Source: CALKWS01 sp051020515
Lineage (GTDB): Bacteria > Actinomycetota > Actinomycetes > Actinomycetales > Beutenbergiaceae
Direction: 5' to 3'
DNA: 64,000 nucleotides
NCBI RefSeq assembly: GCF_051020515.1
Contig: NZ_CP194857.1
Span: 3,100,001 to 3,164,000 of the forward strand
In this document: piece after piece, positions 59,638 through 64,000 of the stretch
Layout of the letters: each line of letters starts with the position of its first letter
Position numbering within the stretch: position 1 is the first letter of the stretch
Program-made: the position numbers and the translations under genes
The notes under the pieces: generated by a model
Told to the model about the DNA's origin: nothing
What the model saw: only the letters and a program-made list of their open reading frames with translations
Database searches by the model: none

Positions 59638-59710
59638 TCCCTCGTAGCTCAATAGGCAGAGCATCCGACTGTTAATCGGACGGTTGTTGGTTCGAGTCCA
59701 ACCGAGGGAG
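59638..59710 (+). tRNA. tRNA-Asn (anticodon GTT)
   Basis: Acceptor TCCCTCG/CGAGGGA, D arm GCTCAATAGGCAGAGC, anticodon stem-loop TCCGA-CTGTTAA-TCGGA, T arm GTTGG-TTCGAGT-CCAAC, discriminator G. No CCA is encoded exactly at the end. No integrase or partial tRNA repeat is seen nearby. Confidence 0.96.
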
Positions 59711-60017
59711 CCCATAACCTCCGCTGGGTGCAACCTGGCGGGGGTTTCTGCGTTCCAGGCTCGCGTCCCGGGGGTCGTGGGCGAGGAGGTAGCGGATGGT
59801 GCGGACCCGGCCGGCATCCCCGTCCGTCCGTCGCGTTTGCCACCCTCGCACCACTACGGGGAGGACACCCGGGACCACGGTCTGACCGGGCAACAACCGG
59901 GACATTGAGTTCGCCTCGCGAACGCCCTGCTACTGCCCCCGTTCCCCGTAGGATGGGCCCGGTAGGCGGGCGCTAGGGGAAACGGCGCCGATCATCGACA
60001 TGAACGAGGAGCGCCCA
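59711..60017. other. Intergenic region without a gene
   Basis: About 300 bases between tRNA-Asn and the next gene. I see no plausible coding frame. TAGGAT at 59948-59953 is a possible -10 for the following gene. Confidence 0.5.
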
Positions 60018-61361
60018 GTGGGCTACCGCTACAACTCTCCACCAGGCTGGCCACCGCCCCCAGAAGGCTGGAGCCCACCACCGGGCTGGCAGCCCGACCC
60101 CTCCTGGCCACCGGCACCCGAGGGTTGGGAGTTCTGGTTGCCCGATCCCGGCGCCACCGAAGCGGGCGCGGCCTCCGGTGCCGCAGGGGCACCCGGGGCC
60201 GGCGCGGCGCCAGAAGAGACCTCTCAACCCGGCGCACCCGAGCCGCACGCCGGCTCCGACGCACCGACACAGGCGTTCGGTGACCAAGGCTCGACGACGC
60301 AGGCCTTTGGAACCGGGTCCGGTGCCGGAGCAGGTGTCCCGCCCTACTCCGGACAGCCGGACTATGGCGGGCAGCAGCACGTTCCCGGGCAGCAGCCGCC
60401 GGCTGGTGCCGCGGGTGCCGGGGCCGGGGCGACTGCCTCGTACCAGTACCAGCCCAGCGGCCATCTGGACCAGCCGGGGGAGTCGCCTTACGACACCGGA
60501 TTCCTGCGGTCGGGCCAGCCCTCCCACGGGCAGGGACAGCCCGACTACCAGCAGGGTGGCTACCCAGGGGCGCAGGGCGGCTACCCGGGTGGCCCGCAGG
60601 GGGGATACCCCGGTGGCGCAGCACCAGGGCAGGGCGCGCCGGGGGAGGGCAGGAAGAGCAACACCGGGATCCTCATCGCGGCCATCGTCGTGGGCGTCCT
60701 GGTGCTCGGTCTGCTGATCTGGGGCGGGATCGCCCTGTTCGGCGGTGATGACGACCCGGAGGAGATTCCGACCACCTCCGCTCCCGACCCCACGGAGGAG
60801 CCGACCGAGGACCCGGACGAAACCGAGGAACCGACCGACGACCCAACCGACGACCCCACCGACGAACCAACCGACGAACCAACCGATGACCCCACCGACG
60901 ACAACGGTCCCGTCGGCCCCGACGACGGCGAAGCCGTGGTCCTGGAGTTGGGTGAGGCCGCGGTGATCCAGGGCACCGAGTCCGACCCGGAGGTGACCCT
61001 GGCGGTGCTGAGCGTGGAGGAGTGGGAAGCGGAGTCCGGCGCGTTCTTCTGCACCGAGCCCGAACTCGACGGGTACATCGAGTTCGCCGTGGAGGTCACC
61101 ACCTATGATCTCGACGAACCCTACGACTTCTCGCCGATCAACTTCGGCATCGCCGACTCCGATCAGAACACCATGGACGAAGTGAACCCGTTCATGGGCC
61201 TGCTCTGCGACAACCCGGACATGATCGAGTCGGAGATGTCGGCGAACGAGACCTACACCGGAACGGTCATCCTCGACGTGCCCAGCGACGGCAGTTACAT
61301 CGTCTGGGAGGAACTCTTCGACTTCACCGGCGAGGCCGTGCCCTACCTGTGGGGCTACTGA
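60018..61361 (+). CDS. Pro/Gly-rich single-pass membrane protein with extracellular DUF4352-like domain
   Basis: About 447 residues. The cytosolic N-terminus opens with a Trp-Pro repeat (PPGWPPPPEGWSPPPGWQPD, ending EGWEFW), then 170 low-complexity Gly/Gln/Pro/Tyr residues with GGYPGG repeats. One helix (GILIAAIVVGVLVLGLLIWGGIALF) is followed by an acidic linker of PTDDP/PTDEP repeats and an extracellular beta domain of about 150 residues with two Cys (FFCTEPELDG, LLCDNPDM). I use GTG 60018 because GAGGAG lies 6 bases upstream; ATG 60000 is in frame. The architecture resembles the actinobacterial DUF4352 antigen-like proteins. Function unknown. Confidence 0.8.
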   Translation: MGYRYNSPPGWPPPPEGWSPPPGWQPDPSWPPAPEGWEFWLPDPGATEAGAASGAAGAPGAGAAPEETSQPGAPEPHAGSDAPTQAFGDQGSTTQAFGTGSGAGAGVPPYSGQPDYGGQQHVPGQQPPAGAAGAGAGATASYQYQPSGHLDQPGESPYDTGFLRSGQPSHGQGQPDYQQGGYPGAQGGYPGGPQGGYPGGAAPGQGAPGEGRKSNTGILIAAIVVGVLVLGLLIWGGIALFGGDDDPEEIPTTSAPDPTEEPTEDPDETEEPTDDPTDDPTDEPTDEPTDDPTDDNGPVGPDDGEAVVLELGEAAVIQGTESDPEVTLAVLSVEEWEAESGAFFCTEPELDGYIEFAVEVTTYDLDEPYDFSPINFGIADSDQNTMDEVNPFMGLLCDNPDMIESEMSANETYTGTVILDVPSDGSYIVWEELFDFTGEAVPYLWGY

Positions 61362-61479
61362 CCCACTCCGACCGAGCAGCAACCCGGGGGTATCGCATCT
61401 CGGGGTTCGGCGACACGTAGCATCCCGCTGGGCACGGCATCACGCCGGGCCCGGCGGGCGCACGAATAAGGACGACACG

Positions 61480-61965
61480 ATGAGACGCACGATCCGCATC
61501 TATCCCGACCCCGTGCTGCGCAGCCCGTGTGATCCGGTCAAGGTCATGGACGAGCGGGTGCGCGGGCTGGTCCAGGACCTGCTGGACACCGTGCACAGCG
61601 ACGACCGCGCCGGCGTGGCCGCGAACCAGATCGGGGTGGGGCTGCAAGCCTTCTCCTGGCACATCGACGGCGAGGTCGGGTACGTTCTCAATCCCGAACT
61701 GGTCGAGACCTCCACCCAGACCCAGCACGGGGACGAGGGCTGCCTGTCCGTTCCCGGACTGTACTTCCCGACGACCAGAGCCGCTTACGCGAAGGTGGTC
61801 GGGGTGGATCTGGAGGGCAATGAGGTGATCCTGGAGGGTGAGGGTCTGATGGCGCGCGCCCTGCAGCACGAGGTGGACCATCTGCGGGGCATGATCTTCC
61901 TGCAGCGCCTGGACCCGGAGGTGCGTAAGGAGGCGATGCGCCAGGTGCGCAGCCGCATCTCCTGA
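61480..61965 (+). CDS. def: Peptide deformylase
   Basis: A 161-residue metallo-enzyme that removes the N-formyl group from new proteins. All three motifs are present: GVAANQIG, EGCLSVPGL (metal Cys) and QHEVDHL (metal His pair and catalytic Glu). AAGGACG precedes ATG 61480. The sequence DPEVRKEAMRQVR at the end is typical of the actinobacterial form. Confidence 0.96.
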   Translation: MRRTIRIYPDPVLRSPCDPVKVMDERVRGLVQDLLDTVHSDDRAGVAANQIGVGLQAFSWHIDGEVGYVLNPELVETSTQTQHGDEGCLSVPGLYFPTTRAAYAKVVGVDLEGNEVILEGEGLMARALQHEVDHLRGMIFLQRLDPEVRKEAMRQVRSRIS

Positions 61966-62123
61966 GGCCGCAGCAGGGCTTCAGCGGGGATCGAAACGCC
62001 CCAAAGGTGCACAAATCGGTCCGGATGGGGCATGATAGGAACCACGAAGCCGCGATGCGGGTTCAACCGGAAGGCTCCGAGAGCGTTGGGGAAGACGTAT
62101 CTCGACCGGATGGAGGGACCAAC

Positions 62124-62624
62124 ATGTCAGGTGTCAACACCCGCGGTGTCCTTTTCGTGCACTCTGCACCGCGCGCGTTGTGCCCGCATATCGAGTGGGC
62201 CGCCGGGTCGGTGCTGGATATCCGAGCCACGTTCAACTGGACCGAACAGCCCGCGGCACCGGGTCTGCTCCGGGCCGAGTTGTCGTGGACCGGTCCGGCC
62301 GGCAGTGGAGCACGGCTGGCCTCAGCGCTGCGCGGGTGGACCCACCTGCGCTATGAGGTCACCGAGGAGGCTTCCCGGGGCTCCGATGGCGCCCGCTGGA
62401 GCCACACCCCCGACCTGGGCATCTTCCATGCCCAGACGGATGTGCACGGCAACGTGGTTGTCCCCGAGGACCGGATCCGGGCTGCCGTGGCTCACATCGG
62501 CGATCCCCTGACGCTCCGGCGGGAACTGGATCTGGCCCTGGGGCAGGCCTGGGACGACGAGCTCGAGCCGTTCCGCTATGCCGGTGCCGGTGTGCCGGTG
62601 CGCTGGCTGCACCGGGTCGGCTGA
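62124..62624 (+). CDS. DUF3145 family protein
   Basis: A 166-residue protein of an actinobacterial family of unknown function: RGVLFVHSAPRALCPHIEWA, FNWTEQPAAPGLLRAELSW, GWTHLRYEVTEE and PDLGIFHAQTDVHGNVVVPEDR are family-typical. It is regularly encoded next to the FAS-II genes (fabF), here convergent with fabF and only 13 bases apart. GGAGGGA precedes ATG 62124. Confidence 0.9.
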   Translation: MSGVNTRGVLFVHSAPRALCPHIEWAAGSVLDIRATFNWTEQPAAPGLLRAELSWTGPAGSGARLASALRGWTHLRYEVTEEASRGSDGARWSHTPDLGIFHAQTDVHGNVVVPEDRIRAAVAHIGDPLTLRRELDLALGQAWDDELEPFRYAGAGVPVRWLHRVG

Positions 62625-62637
62625 CCAGGGGCCGCGC

Positions 62638-63881
<1,244 letters not shown>

Positions 63882-63932
63882 TGGTACTCCCCTTCACGCT
63901 GCCGGTGGTTCATCTGGAACTGTGAGGTGCTG

Positions 63933-63966
63933 CCGCCGGGCGCACATGGATCGATGCGCCCGGCGG
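63933..63966. terminator. Strong hairpin upstream of fabF
   Basis: A perfect 12-bp inverted repeat CCGCCGGGCGCA/TGCGCCCGGCGG with a 10-base loop. It probably ends or attenuates the transcript of the gene upstream on the minus strand. A second small hairpin ATCGGC/GCCGAT lies at 63979-63995. Confidence 0.65.
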
Positions 63967-64000
63967 AGGTGGTGCGACATCGGCGTGGTGCCGATCGGGC

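Noticed and set aside
59638..59710. tRNA-Asn as an integration site for a mobile element
   Set aside because: No integrase, no second copy of the tRNA 3' end and no change of base composition were seen nearby.
59672..59905. Minus-strand frame ending in LDSNQQPSD opposite tRNA-Asn
   Set aside because: This peptide is a well-known false translation of the antisense of a tRNA gene and flanking sequence.

Overview
The window is high-GC, densely coded DNA from an actinobacterium. The order lepA-hemW / hrcA-dnaJ-phoH-ybeY-era / recO-uppS / znuABC-zur / dgt-dnaG / DUF3145-fabF, the families DUF3097 and DUF3145, an ectoine uptake operon, DtxR/IdeR-type iron boxes and a leucine-peptide attenuator before leuA all fit Micrococcales (perhaps near Beutenbergiaceae/Ruaniaceae). 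I cannot fix the genus. No phage, insertion sequence, CRISPR array or integrase was seen.

Layout. 1-2.2 kb: end of an alpha-E protein, a catalytically intact transglutaminase and a small membrane protein. 2.3-12 kb: housekeeping genes (lepA, hemW, DUF3097, hrcA with a CIRCE element, dnaJ, phoH, ybeY, era). 12-13.5 kb: a membrane alpha/beta hydrolase. 13.5-32.5 kb: the most interesting region, a phospho-signalling and surface-protein locus: PP2C phosphatase, FHA protein, Ser/Thr kinase with an extracellular Fn3-like domain, FHA plus helix-turn-helix protein, a roughly 2,100-residue surface protein with tandem Ig-like and Fn3 domains, MoxR ATPase, DUF58 protein, a transglutaminase-fold membrane protein lacking all three catalytic residues, a LarA-like protein and another FHA membrane protein. 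It resembles the PFNA cluster known from Bifidobacterium, with additions. 32.5-36 kb: leuA with leader peptide, recO, uppS. 36-42.7 kb: zinc uptake (znuABC-zur) with a Zur-type operator, a YibE/F protein and dusB. 42.7-49.6 kb: a GH13 glucosidase and a ferric-siderophore system under two iron boxes. 50-53.2 kb: ectoine transporter ehuBCDA. 53.2-64 kb: dgt, dnaG, an S9 peptidase, tRNA-Met, tRNA-Asn, a proline-rich membrane protein, def, DUF3145 and fabF.

Two window-wide patterns matter to any user. First, fifteen genes carry reading-frame breaks (seventeen sites), mostly one-base changes in G or C runs and including core genes such as leuA, fabF and lepA. I read these as sequence errors, not real pseudogenes, and give each gene its repaired extent. 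Second, many genes have a -10 hexamer exactly 6-7 bases before the start codon, which points to widespread leaderless transcription and helps to fix starts.
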